The translations under genes and the position numbers were made by a program. This document shows positions 9,598-17,915 of a DNA stretch of 64,000 bases, piece by piece. Below the pieces are notes generated by a model that made no database searches, was not told the origin of the DNA, and worked only from the letters and a program-made list of their open reading frames with translations. Source of the DNA: an uncultured Cetobacterium sp. (GTDB taxonomy: Bacteria > Fusobacteriota > Fusobacteriia > Fusobacteriales > Fusobacteriaceae); the NCBI GenBank assembly GCA_934085975.1, contig CAKOHT010000003.1, positions 58,454 through 122,453 of the forward strand, read 5' to 3'. Numbering within the stretch: position 1 is the first letter of the stretch; each line of letters opens with the position of its first letter.

Positions 9598-12375
9598 ATG
9601 AAAAAAAGAATGTGTCTCTTCACTATAGTATTTTTGATTTTACAATTTTTTATTTGGGGAAGTGATGGAATAAACTTACAAGTATCTACTAATTTAGTCT
9701 CCGGCACTCTTGACAATGGTTTGCAATATTATATATTAAAAAATAAAAAACCAGAGAATAGAGCTTCTTTGAACCTTGTTGTAAAAGCCGGTTCGCTCTA
9801 TGAAGCGGAAGAGCAGCAAGGATTAGCACACTTTTTAGAACATATGGCCTTCAACGGAACCACTAAATATCAAAAAAATGAACTTGTCACATATCTTCAA
9901 TCTTTAGGATTAAGTTTTGGTGGAGACCTAAATGCTTACACTAGTTTCTCTGAAACAGTTTATAAACTCCAAGTTCCTACATCAAAAACAGACCTCGAGA
10001 CTGGTTTTGATGTTCTTAAAGAATGGGCTTCAGAAATTACACTTGATTCCAAAGACATTGAAAATGAAAAAAATATAATTATTGAAGAGTGGCGACTAAG
10101 ACAAGGTATTTCACAGAGAGTCGGAGATTTACAAAAGGAAATTTTATACGGAGACTCTTGGTATTCTAAGCGATTTCCCATTGGTCATCCCGAAACTATA
10201 AAAGGAGCAACTTCTAAAAGACTCAGAGATTACTACGAAAAATGGTATCAACCAGAAAATATGGCTATTGTTGCCGTGGGTGATTTTAATATTGATGATA
10301 TTGAAGAGCTCATCATTAAAAACTTCACACCATTAAAAAATAAATCGAAAGTTATAAATGAGAATTACGGTATTTCTCTACCCATAGAAGACTCTATCAC
10401 TATCTTTACTGACCCTGAATTAACAACAACCAATTTTAACATAATGTGGAAAGAATCTATACGTCCAATTGATACTTTAGCTGCATTTAAAGAAAGTTTA
10501 GAAAAAATTTTACTTAACTCTATCTTGAATACAAGATTTTCTATTTTATCTAAAGCTAAAGATTCATCTTTTGTATATTCATCTATCTATAACTATCCTC
10601 TTAACAAAGATACTGGAATTTACGCTATTTCAGCCCTTATAAAAGGTGAAAATATAGACAAATCTATAACAGATATAATTAATAACATAAAAAATATTTC
10701 ATCAAATGGAGTCTCAACTCAAGAGTTGGAAAACGAAAAACTTAACCTTTTAAATAATTTAAAAAATATTGTCAACAATAAAGAAAGTATAAAAAATGAT
10801 GTTTACATAGATTCTATTGTCGATTATATTTTAAATAACAATATTTTTATAGAACCTGATATTGAGTATGAATTGACAGAACAAATTTTAAAAAATATAA
10901 CTATTGATGATTTAAAAAAAATTGCATCCAATTTAATCTCCTTGAATTATAACGTTTTGATAACTTCAAGAGATAACATGAAAGAAAAGCTACCTAAAGA
11001 GGATGAAATCAAATCTTTAATTGATTCATTACTAGCACAACCCTCAACCTCTATCGAAGAAATATCTTTTAAAACTGAACTCCCTGATTTGAACTTAACT
11101 CCAGGTGTCTCTAAAATTATTTCAAAAGAAAAAGATTACACAAAGCTACTTCTTTCAAACGGAATAGAAGTCCTTTATAAAGAGACTGATTTTGACAAGG
11201 ATAATATAACTTTTAAGTTAACTAAACTACAAGGCAGCTCCAGTTTAGATTATTCAAAGTATATCAATTCACTTTTCCTTCCAGATATTCTCTCTAATTC
11301 TGGAGTAGGTAATATTGACTACAGTTCTCTAGAACTTTACTTTAAAGGTAAGAATTTCAGTGTTGAACCATTTATCAACGACTATACTCAAGGTTTTTTG
11401 ATTTCCACAAACAAGGAAAATTTAACTGAGGCATTAAAATATTTTAGAGTATTACTTTCAAACCCTAAATTTGATGAAAATATTATTGAATCAAATCTAA
11501 AAACAAATAGCGAATTAATTAAAAATAGAGATTTTTCTCCTAAATCTCTATTAAAAAAGATGTATTTAGAAACTTTAAATAATAACCATCCTAGAAAACA
11601 ACTTTTAAAACCAGAGGATCTTTCATATGTCAACAAAGAAAATCTTTTAAGTACATTTGATAATTTATTTAGTAATTTCAAGGACTATAAATTAGTTGTC
11701 ACAGGTTCTATTGATGAAGAAACTTTAATTAAAAATCTAGATTATTATTTTGCTAACCTTCCTATAAATGACACTCAATTAAACTATAAAAATCTTAATG
11801 TAGTTTATCCTACTAATTCGATTAAAAAAAATCTTGTTAAAGGAGTAGATAAAAAAGCCACAGTTATTCTAACTTTTCCTTATCACGGCGATTTTTCTCT
11901 AGAAAACAGAGTTTTATATAGTGCTTTTTCCAATCTATTAAATATATTATTGATAGAAGATGTCAGAGAAAAAATCGGTGGAGTTTATTCTATATCTTCG
12001 TATTCTAATCTAGAAAAATTAAATTTTGGTGAGAATTATCTTCAAATAACCTTCAGTACAGATACTAAAAGAGTCAGTGAAGTCATCTCCAAAGTGACTG
12101 ATACTATTGAAAGTATACAGAAGGGAAATTTTCCAAAAAATAAAATTTTAGACATTCAAAAAAACTATAAGCTAAACTTTGAAACTGCACTAAAAACTAA
12201 TAGTTTCTGGAATAATTATCTAGAGAAAAAAAATTTAATATCTGACTATGAATTTTATGCTCCTATGAGGTATAATAAAACAGTAAACTACAACTCTATT
12301 ATAAGTTTTTCTAATAGAGCACTTGATATAAAAAATTGTGTAGAAGTTGTACTTTTACCAGAAAAGGAGGAATGA
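9598..12375 (+). CDS. Secreted M16-family zinc metallopeptidase (pitrilysin/PqqL-like)
   Basis: A 925-residue protein with a signal peptide (about residues 1-22). It has the inverted zinc motif HFLEH at residues 78-82 in LAHFLEHMAFNGT, the M16 signature. The downstream glutamate ligand falls in the acidic helix near residues 155-164. Four M16 half-domains fit the length, the second pair (from about 500) being catalytically inactive as usual. The architecture is that of PqqL-type periplasmic peptidases. A strong AAGGAGGA site precedes the ATG. The downstream DUF1904 gene begins one base after its stop and takes its ribosome site from this gene's last codons, so the two are translationally coupled. 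Confidence 0.9.
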   Translation: MKKRMCLFTIVFLILQFFIWGSDGINLQVSTNLVSGTLDNGLQYYILKNKKPENRASLNLVVKAGSLYEAEEQQGLAHFLEHMAFNGTTKYQKNELVTYLQSLGLSFGGDLNAYTSFSETVYKLQVPTSKTDLETGFDVLKEWASEITLDSKDIENEKNIIIEEWRLRQGISQRVGDLQKEILYGDSWYSKRFPIGHPETIKGATSKRLRDYYEKWYQPENMAIVAVGDFNIDDIEELIIKNFTPLKNKSKVINENYGISLPIEDSITIFTDPELTTTNFNIMWKESIRPIDTLAAFKESLEKILLNSILNTRFSILSKAKDSSFVYSSIYNYPLNKDTGIYAISALIKGENIDKSITDIINNIKNISSNGVSTQELENEKLNLLNNLKNIVNNKESIKNDVYIDSIVDYILNNNIFIEPDIEYELTEQILKNITIDDLKKIASNLISLNYNVLITSRDNMKEKLPKEDEIKSLIDSLLAQPSTSIEEISFKTELPDLNLTPGVSKIISKEKDYTKLLLSNGIEVLYKETDFDKDNITFKLTKLQGSSSLDYSKYINSLFLPDILSNSGVGNIDYSSLELYFKGKNFSVEPFINDYTQGFLISTNKENLTEALKYFRVLLSNPKFDENIIESNLKTNSELIKNRDFSPKSLLKKMYLETLNNNHPRKQLLKPEDLSYVNKENLLSTFDNLFSNFKDYKLVVTGSIDEETLIKNLDYYFANLPINDTQLNYKNLNVVYPTNSIKKNLVKGVDKKATVILTFPYHGDFSLENRVLYSAFSNLLNILLIEDVREKIGGVYSISSYSNLEKLNFGENYLQITFSTDTKRVSEVISKVTDTIESIQKGNFPKNKILDIQKNYKLNFETALKTNSFWNNYLEKKNLISDYEFYAPMRYNKTVNYNSIISFSNRALDIKNCVEVVLLPEKEE

Positions 12376-12376
12376 A

Positions 12377-12706
12377 ATGCCGCATTTAAAATTTAGAGGT
12401 ATTGATAAAAAAAGTTTAATTGAAAATAGTAAGGAATTGATTGATGGACTTACTTCAATTGTTCAATGTGACAGAAGTTGGTTCACTATAGAGCACACTG
12501 AAACTGAATATATTTTTGATGGAACAATCGTTGCAGGATATACTTTTGTTGATGTAGCTTGGTTTGACAGGGGACAAAAAACTAAAGATCTTGTTGCAGA
12601 TTTTATCACAAATTTTTGTAAAAAATTAACAAATAACAATGACACTACTGTTATCTTCTATCCTCTTGAAGGTTCTAACTACTATGATAATGGGGAACAT
12701 TTTTAG
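12377..12706 (+). CDS. DUF1904 family protein (tautomerase-like fold)
   Basis: A 109-residue protein resembling DUF1904: it begins MPHLKFRGI, then has QCDRSWFTIEHTETEYI and VDVAWFDRGQ. The family is related to 4-oxalocrotonate tautomerase/MIF folds, but its activity is unknown. I chose the ATG at 12377 because an AAGGAGG site sits 6 bases before it. An upstream in-frame ATG at 12347 lies inside the M16 gene with no ribosome site. The next gene, aroK, starts 5 bases after the stop. Confidence 0.75.
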   Translation: MPHLKFRGIDKKSLIENSKELIDGLTSIVQCDRSWFTIEHTETEYIFDGTIVAGYTFVDVAWFDRGQKTKDLVADFITNFCKKLTNNNDTTVIFYPLEGSNYYDNGEHF

Positions 12707-12711
12707 ACTTT

Positions 12712-13230
12712 ATGAAAGCTAATATTGCCCTTATAGGTTTTATGGGTAGCGGAAAAACGACTATCGGTAGAATTTTAGCTAAAAGTTTGGATATGAAGTT
12801 TATAGATATCGACCGTTGCATATCTATAAAAGAAAAGAAAACTATTCCTGAAATATTTGAAGAATATGGAGAAAAATACTTCAGAGATTTAGAAAGATCC
12901 ATTATCGAAGAGGAATCTAGAGATAATAATATTGTTATTTCTACCGGTGGTGGAGCAATTATTGACAATGTAAATATCAAAAATCTCAAATCCACGTCCT
13001 TTGTAGTTTATTTGGATTGTGATGTAAAAACAATTTATGAAAGAGTTAAAAGAAGTAAAACTAGACCTCTTCTCACTAATTCTGAGGATGTTTTTAAAAC
13101 TATCCAAGATTTATATGATAAAAGACAAACTCTTTATAAAATATCTTCGGATTTTTCGATTAAAATAGATTCAAACACAAATATTTATGATAGTGTTGAA
13201 AAAATAAAAAATGCTTATATACTAAGCTAA
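12712..13230 (+). CDS. aroK: Shikimate kinase
   Basis: A 172-residue P-loop kinase that phosphorylates shikimate at O3 in the chorismate pathway. Walker A is GFMGSGKTT (residues 9-17), the substrate aspartate is in DIDRCI near residue 34, and the GGG shikimate motif is in STGGGA near 80. The lid arginine is in KTRPLL. Length is normal. No other aro genes are in the window, so it is dispersed. The ribosome site is poor (GGGGAA about 14 bases away), suggesting coupling to the upstream gene. Confidence 0.93.
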   Translation: MKANIALIGFMGSGKTTIGRILAKSLDMKFIDIDRCISIKEKKTIPEIFEEYGEKYFRDLERSIIEEESRDNNIVISTGGGAIIDNVNIKNLKSTSFVVYLDCDVKTIYERVKRSKTRPLLTNSEDVFKTIQDLYDKRQTLYKISSDFSIKIDSNTNIYDSVEKIKNAYILS

Positions 13231-13241
13231 GGGGGTTTTCT

Positions 13242-14015
13242 ATGAACAATTTATACGGTAAAACTGTTTTTATTACTGGAGCTACAAAAGGTATTGGTAG
13301 AAGTTGTGCGCTAGCATATGCAGAAAAAGGTGCTAATCTTATTTTGACCGCTAGAAGTTCCGATTTACTTGATTCTTTAAAAGAAGAATTAATTAGAAAG
13401 TATGGTATAAGAGTTCATACTTTAGTTATTGATGTGCGTAACAGTAAGGATATTGAAGACAAAGTAAAAACTTTACCAGAGTCTTTTAAAAAAATCGATA
13501 TCCTAATCAATAATGCCGGACTAGCCCTAGGTTTAGATAAAGCTTATCTAGCTTCTCCCACAGATATTGACACTGTTATCGATACTAATATAAAAGGAAT
13601 GCTCTACATCACAAGTGCCATTGTTCCTTCTATGTTAAAAAACAATTCTGGGCATATTGTCAATATTGGTTCTATCGCTGGTGATAGTGCTTATGCAGGA
13701 GGTGCCATCTATTGTGCTTCCAAAGCTGCTGTAAAAACTTTTTCTGATGGTTTAAGAATTGATTTGGTTGAATCGAATATCAGAGTAACTAATATTAAGC
13801 CTGGTTTAGTTCAGACTGAATTCAGTAAAGTTAGATTTAAAGGCAATACTGAAAAGGCTAAAAATACCTATAAAGGTATTGAAGCACTAACTCCTGATGA
13901 TGTTGCAAGTGTTGTTATTTACACTACTGGTCTTCCTGAAAATATTCAACTGACAGAAATCACAATGACACCTAATCATCAAGCTGATGGAAGAACTGTT
14001 CATAGAAATAAATAA
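13242..14015 (+). CDS. Short-chain dehydrogenase/reductase (YdfG-like)
   Basis: A 257-residue classical SDR. The nucleotide loop TGATKGIG is at residues 12-19, NNAG is near 91, and the catalytic Ser and YCASK are near 143-158. RSSDLLD after beta-2 (Arg in ARSS) suggests NADP(H) preference. Overall it resembles YdfG-type 3-hydroxy acid/serine dehydrogenases. The substrate cannot be read from sequence. A GGGGG ribosome site precedes the start and a strong terminator follows. Confidence 0.85.
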   Translation: MNNLYGKTVFITGATKGIGRSCALAYAEKGANLILTARSSDLLDSLKEELIRKYGIRVHTLVIDVRNSKDIEDKVKTLPESFKKIDILINNAGLALGLDKAYLASPTDIDTVIDTNIKGMLYITSAIVPSMLKNNSGHIVNIGSIAGDSAYAGGAIYCASKAAVKTFSDGLRIDLVESNIRVTNIKPGLVQTEFSKVRFKGNTEKAKNTYKGIEALTPDDVASVVIYTTGLPENIQLTEITMTPNHQADGRTVHRNK

Positions 14016-14022
14016 AAACTTA

Positions 14023-14050
14023 AGGAGTAGAAATTTAATTTTCTACTCCT
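14023..14050. terminator. Bidirectional intrinsic terminator
   Basis: An 11-bp perfect stem (AGGAGTAGAAA and complement) with loop TTTAAT lies between the convergent SDR and formate/nitrite transporter genes. It is followed by TTTTTCTTTT on the plus strand and a T-rich run on the minus strand. Confidence 0.85.
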
Positions 14051-14057
14051 TTTTCTT

Positions 14058-14819
14058 TTAATCATTCATGTATAATTTTTTATATATTAACGGTAAAAAT
14101 AATGCTCCTGATAAAAAGTTCCCAATTGTAACTGCTAAAAAATGAACTGCCATCTCACTTGATGAATACACCATAGGTAAAAGTATTTTTCCTATACTTA
14201 CATAATACATATTTGCAACTACGTGCTGAAATCCTCCTAATATAAATAGCATTATAGGAAACCAAATAGCCAGTATTTTTCCTGCTAAATCTTTTGCAGC
14301 TAAAGCGAACCAAACTCCAATAGCTACCAATACATTGCACAAAAATCCACTAGCTACCGCCTCTATAAATGTAAGGTGAACTTTATGCTCTGCAACTCCA
14401 ACTACATACCTAGCAAATTCACTAGATGAATAATTTCCAGCAAAATAAGACACATACGCTATAAATATTGATCCTAAAAAATTCCCTATCCAAACCGCAC
14501 ATAAATTTCTTGTGTATGTTGTCTTTTCTACTTTTCCTTTACTAAAAGCTAATAAACCTAGGCAATCTCCTGTAAATAATGACCCTCCTACTAATACAAC
14601 AAGCATCAATCCTGTTGGGAAAACAGCAGCTCCAATAAATTTTCCAGCACCTCCACCCACAGTAAAGTTAGCTATTAAGTTTCCCAAAGCTGAAAGAGCT
14701 ATATACACTCCTCCCATAAATCCCAGTAAAGTAGTTTTTGTAAATGAGTAGTGTCCTTTGTTTTCTCCTAAAAGAAGAACTTGCTCCGTTGTTTCTTTGT
14801 TTGTTAAATAAACCTTCAC
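14058..14819 (-). CDS. Formate/nitrite transporter family channel (FocA/NirC)
   Basis: A 253-residue membrane protein with six predicted helices. FNT signatures include LGFMGGVYIALSALG in helix 1 and NFLGSIFIAY, GFLCNVLVAIGVW and FQHVVANMY. The last contains the conserved pore histidine of FocA-type channels. Formate export is the likeliest role in a fermentative anaerobe, but nitrite or hydrosulfide channels share this fold and no pfl, nitrite or sulfite reductase gene is adjacent. It has its own promoter (14855-14883). Confidence 0.88.
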   Translation of the reverse strand: MKVYLTNKETTEQVLLLGENKGHYSFTKTTLLGFMGGVYIALSALGNLIANFTVGGGAGKFIGAAVFPTGLMLVVLVGGSLFTGDCLGLLAFSKGKVEKTTYTRNLCAVWIGNFLGSIFIAYVSYFAGNYSSSEFARYVVGVAEHKVHLTFIEAVASGFLCNVLVAIGVWFALAAKDLAGKILAIWFPIMLFILGGFQHVVANMYYVSIGKILLPMVYSSSEMAVHFLAVTIGNFLSGALFLPLIYKKLYMND

Positions 14820-14854
14820 TTTTTCCCTCCTGATTTTTTTTCATACAGTTTGCA

Positions 14855-14883
14855 ATTATACACCCTTTACCTTTTTTTTTCAA
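14855..14883 (-). promoter_or_regulatory. Predicted promoter for the formate/nitrite transporter
   Basis: TTGAAA and TATAAT on the minus strand with exact 17-base spacing, about 35 bases upstream of the start codon. Confidence 0.7.
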
Positions 14884-14942
14884 CTGTATTTTTATGTACT
14901 ATTTTTTTAGTATTTAAATACCTTTTTTTTATCATTTTATTC

Positions 14943-14971
14943 TTGATTTTTTTTTTATTTTTTGGTACAAT
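14943..14971 (+). promoter_or_regulatory. Predicted promoter for brnQ
   Basis: TTGATT and TACAAT separated by 17 bases, giving an untranslated leader of about 58 bases before the brnQ ATG at 15036. I see no T-box or other known leader in it. Confidence 0.65.
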
Positions 14972-15035
14972 TTTTCTAATTAACTATTATAAATATGTTT
15001 TTCATCACAATTGCACTAATTTTTTGGAGGTTACA

Positions 15036-16295
15036 ATGAATAAAAAGAAAGAAATTTTAATTTTAGGTTTTGCTTTATTTTCTATGTTTTTCGGAGCGGG
15101 AAATTTACTATTTCCTCCTTCTGTTGGAGTGGCGGTAGGAAAGGATTGGTTTCAAGCTGGTCTAGGTTTTTTTCTAACTGGAATTGGTTTACCACTGCTT
15201 GGAATTCTTGCGTTCACAAAAGTTGGAAGTCTGGATGAGTTTGCAAATAAAGTTTCAAACAAATTTAATATCTTTTATTCAACTATATTGATACTAGTTA
15301 TAGGTCCCCTATTTGCCATACCAAGAACAGGATCAACTACTTTTGAAATGGGAATTTTACCTTTATTTCCAAATTCAAATCCTAGTATTATTGCTATATT
15401 GACATCTGTTGTTTTTTTTGGAATCACTTTATTTTTAGTTCTAAATGAATCAAGCATCACTGATATTCTAGGAAAATTTTTAACACCTATTATCCTTTTA
15501 ATTCTTTCATTAATAACTATCTTAGGAATAACTAGTAACTTAGGTACACCTGTTGATTCCACTATAAATATAAATCCATTTTCTTATGGATTTGTTAGTG
15601 GGTACCAAACAATGGATGCTCTAGCTTCTGTTTTATTTGGTGTTATAATCATTAGAGGACTTGAAGGAAAAGGAATAACTGATTCAAACGAGCAAAAATC
15701 TTTTTTAAGTAATGCTGGATTTATTGCTGCTATTGGGCTTGGATTTATCTACTTGAGTTTAATTTATCTGGGAGCACAAATTAGTAATATAAAAGGTCTT
15801 ACTACTGCTCAAACAACACTAACATTAGCAGAAATGACTCTTGGAAATATTGGAAAGGTAGCTTTTGGAGTTTGTGTTGCCGCTGCTTGTTTAACAACTT
15901 CTGTAGGTTTAGTAGCACTAGCTAGTGAATGGTTTTCTAAACTATTTAAAATTTCTTATAAAAAAATAGCTCTTGCAATTTGTATTTTCTCTGCAATACT
16001 TTCCATTGCAGGATTAGATTATATAATAAATTTATCTGTTCCCGTATTAGTAATACTTTATCCTGTTACGATTGTTCTTATATTATTAAATATCTTCGGA
16101 ATTAAAAATCACTTTACTTTTAAATCTGTGGTAGCAGTGACTTTGATAATCAGTATAGCTGAAATGCTGAAAATAGATTTAAAATTTATCCCTCTTGCCA
16201 GTCATGGTTTTCCATGGATTCTTCCCGCTTTAATCGCTTTTGGAGGCTCTATCATATTTAAACCTCACAATTTCAATATAAAAAAGAGTGCCTAA
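15036..16295 (+). CDS. brnQ: Branched-chain amino acid:Na+ symporter (LIVCS family)
   Basis: A 419-residue, about 12-helix transporter. The N-terminus FALFSMFFGAGNLLFPPSVG is the LIVCS hallmark. The family imports leucine, isoleucine and valine with Na+ (or H+). I chose the ATG at 15036 because a TTGGAGG site lies 6 bases upstream and the family starts here. The open frame extends upstream to 14850, but that stretch includes the predicted promoter. A bidirectional terminator follows. Confidence 0.92.
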   Translation: MNKKKEILILGFALFSMFFGAGNLLFPPSVGVAVGKDWFQAGLGFFLTGIGLPLLGILAFTKVGSLDEFANKVSNKFNIFYSTILILVIGPLFAIPRTGSTTFEMGILPLFPNSNPSIIAILTSVVFFGITLFLVLNESSITDILGKFLTPIILLILSLITILGITSNLGTPVDSTININPFSYGFVSGYQTMDALASVLFGVIIIRGLEGKGITDSNEQKSFLSNAGFIAAIGLGFIYLSLIYLGAQISNIKGLTTAQTTLTLAEMTLGNIGKVAFGVCVAAACLTTSVGLVALASEWFSKLFKISYKKIALAICIFSAILSIAGLDYIINLSVPVLVILYPVTIVLILLNIFGIKNHFTFKSVVAVTLIISIAEMLKIDLKFIPLASHGFPWILPALIAFGGSIIFKPHNFNIKKSA

Positions 16296-16304
16296 CTTAT
16301 AAAT

Positions 16305-16329
16305 AAAAAAGGAGCTAAGCTCCTTTTTT
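16305..16329. terminator. Bidirectional intrinsic terminator
   Basis: An 11-bp stem (A6-GGAGC pairing with GCTCC-T6) with a 3-base loop between convergent brnQ and the purine permease. It overlaps the permease stop codon by two bases. Confidence 0.85.
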
Positions 16330-17614
16330 ATTTAAATATTAACTCCACAACTGAGAAAAAACCTATCGCCCACATTATTGGTTTTATATCTTTTATTTTA
16401 CCACCAAATAGACAAACTAGTATGTAAGAGATAAATCCAAAAGAAATTCCAATGGAAATACTATAAGTTAAAGGCATTATCAGTATTATTAAAAAACATG
16501 GTATTGCAACCTCTATATTATGAAAATCTATATCCAATAAATTTTTAAACATATAAACTCCAACAAGTATAAGAGCAGGTGCTGTGGCAAATGCTGGAAC
16601 AACACCTATCATTGGTGAAAAAAACAACGAAATTACAAATAAAATTGCTGTTGTCAATGCTGTTAATCCAGTTCTTCCACCGACCGCTATCCCTGAAGCT
16701 GATTCTACAAATGTTGTAGTAGTAGATGTTCCTAAAAGAGAACCTATCACTGTCGCTACCGCATCAGCTTCTAATATTTTACTTACATTTTTAATTTTAC
16801 CTTTTTCATCTATCATTTCAGCTTCATGGGCACAAGCCATTATAGTTCCTAAAGAATCAAATAAGTCCACAAACATGAATGAAAAAATTGATCCCAAAAA
16901 TATCGGTTTTATAGCTCCTAATACATCAAGTTTCAAAGCAATCGGTGCTGGACTTGGAGGCATTGATATTATCTGTGATGGCAACTGAACTGCACCAAAG
17001 ATAATTCCTAAAATCGTTGTCACTACAATTCCTATTAAAATTCCACCTTTAACTTTTCTCATTTCTAAGAATCCCATAATTGCAAATCCTATCAATCCTA
17101 AAACAACATTTAGATTAAATTTTCCTAAAGCTACTATCGTTGCTGGATTACTTACAATCAAACCCATCCCTTGCATTCCTATAAACGCTATAAATAAACC
17201 TATCCCAGCCCCTACAGCCAGTCTAATTGCAGATGGAATAGCATCTATTATTTTTTCTCTCAACCCTGAAAAAGTCAGTGCCAAAAATATAACTCCAGAT
17301 ATAAATACTACTCCCAAAGCTTGCTCCCACGTTGCTCCATTTCCTAAAACAAGTGTAAAAGTAAAAAAAGCATTTAAACCCATTCCTGGTGCCATAGCTA
17401 ACGGGGCATTTACCCAAAATGCTGTTATAGCAGTTCCTATTGCTGATGCCAAACACGTTACCGTTATTAATGCACCTTTATCCATTCCTGTCATCGACAA
17501 TATTGATGGGTTAACAAATATGATATATGCCATTGTTAAAAATGTCGTAATTCCCGCTACAATCTCCTGTTTTACCGTTGTTCCATGTTCTTTTAATTGA
17601 AACAATTTTTCCAT
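16328..17614 (-). CDS. pbuG: Guanine/hypoxanthine-type purine permease (NCS2/AzgA subfamily)
   Basis: A 428-residue NCS2 permease. It has the AzgA/PbuG hallmarks EIVAGITTFLTMAYIIFVNPSIL near the N-terminus, APGMGLNAFFTF near residue 80 and the TTTFVESASGIAVGGRTGLT segment near 290. The subfamily imports guanine, hypoxanthine or adenine by ion symport. The guanine-type riboswitch in its leader (17717-17785) and its terminator strongly support a guanine/hypoxanthine substrate and repression when purines are plentiful. The symbol follows Bacillus PbuG; PbuO-like specificity is not excluded. Confidence 0.88.
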   Translation of the reverse strand: MEKLFQLKEHGTTVKQEIVAGITTFLTMAYIIFVNPSILSMTGMDKGALITVTCLASAIGTAITAFWVNAPLAMAPGMGLNAFFTFTLVLGNGATWEQALGVVFISGVIFLALTFSGLREKIIDAIPSAIRLAVGAGIGLFIAFIGMQGMGLIVSNPATIVALGKFNLNVVLGLIGFAIMGFLEMRKVKGGILIGIVVTTILGIIFGAVQLPSQIISMPPSPAPIALKLDVLGAIKPIFLGSIFSFMFVDLFDSLGTIMACAHEAEMIDEKGKIKNVSKILEADAVATVIGSLLGTSTTTTFVESASGIAVGGRTGLTALTTAILFVISLFFSPMIGVVPAFATAPALILVGVYMFKNLLDIDFHNIEVAIPCFLIILIMPLTYSISIGISFGFISYILVCLFGGKIKDIKPIMWAIGFFSVVELIFK

Positions 17615-17660
17615 GTTTCCCTCCTCGATTTATTTTAATATTTAATAATAATTACCGATT

Positions 17661-17689
17661 AAATTAAAAAAGACCTGCAAAAACAGGTC
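17661..17689 (-). terminator. Riboswitch-controlled terminator of the purine permease leader
   Basis: On the minus strand GACCTG and CAGGTC pair around a TTTTTG loop and are followed by TTTTTT. The 5' side (UGACCU) is also complementary to the 3' strand of aptamer helix P1 (GGGUCA). Aptamer folding therefore frees the terminator, and aptamer unfolding forms an antiterminator. Confidence 0.8.
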
Positions 17690-17716
17690 AAAAAACTTAA
17701 TAGAAATCTTAAGTTA

Positions 17717-17785
17717 TGACCCATAGAAAGCTATTTAAGGTAGCTCGTAGAAACTCTCCGCCGTATCCAGAGTATATATGGTTCA
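17717..17785 (-). promoter_or_regulatory. Purine riboswitch aptamer, guanine-type
   Basis: The minus-strand transcript folds as a three-way junction. P1 is UGAACCAUA with UAUGGGUCA (one A-G mismatch), P2 is CUCUG with CGGAG, and P3 is GAGCUA with UAGCUU. Loop L2 is GAUACGG and L3 CCUUAAA, keeping the GG/CC kissing pairs. J2/3 is AGUUUCUAC. The nucleobase-specifying position corresponding to C74 is a C, so the ligand should be guanine or hypoxanthine rather than adenine. Compared with xpt-type aptamers, the J3/1 base before it is U instead of A. The element lies between a strong promoter and the NCS2 permease, with a terminator downstream: an OFF switch. Confidence 0.88.
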
Positions 17786-17808
17786 AGTGAAATATAATCT
17801 TTGCTTAA

Positions 17809-17837
17809 ATATTAAAGATTTCTTCTATTTTTGTCAA
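17809..17837 (-). promoter_or_regulatory. Promoter of the riboswitch-purine permease transcript
   Basis: Consensus TTGACA and TAATAT on the minus strand with 17-base spacing. The predicted start near 17802 places the aptamer about 17 bases into the RNA. Confidence 0.8.
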
Positions 17838-17850
17838 GTATTATTTATTT

Positions 17851-17879
17851 TTGCTTTTTACAAATAAAAAAACTATAAT
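17851..17879 (+). promoter_or_regulatory. Predicted promoter for the threonine aldolase gene
   Basis: TTGCTT and TATAAT with 17-base spacing on the plus strand, 36 bases before the start codon. It is back-to-back with the purine permease promoter. Confidence 0.65.
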
Positions 17880-17915
17880 ATATTAAATCAATATGATTGG
17901 GAGGTAATATAATCT

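Noticed and set aside
14668..14883. A small lysine-rich open frame overlapping the formate/nitrite transporter start
   Set aside because: It overlaps the transporter promoter and coding start in another frame and shows no family features.
14850..15035. A 62-residue N-terminal extension of BrnQ
   Set aside because: It spans the predicted promoter (14943-14971), lacks a ribosome site and is absent from the family. The ATG at 15036 has a good site.
16584..16988. A 134-codon open frame on the plus strand opposite the purine permease
   Set aside because: Antisense shadow of the conserved permease core; no recognisable motifs.
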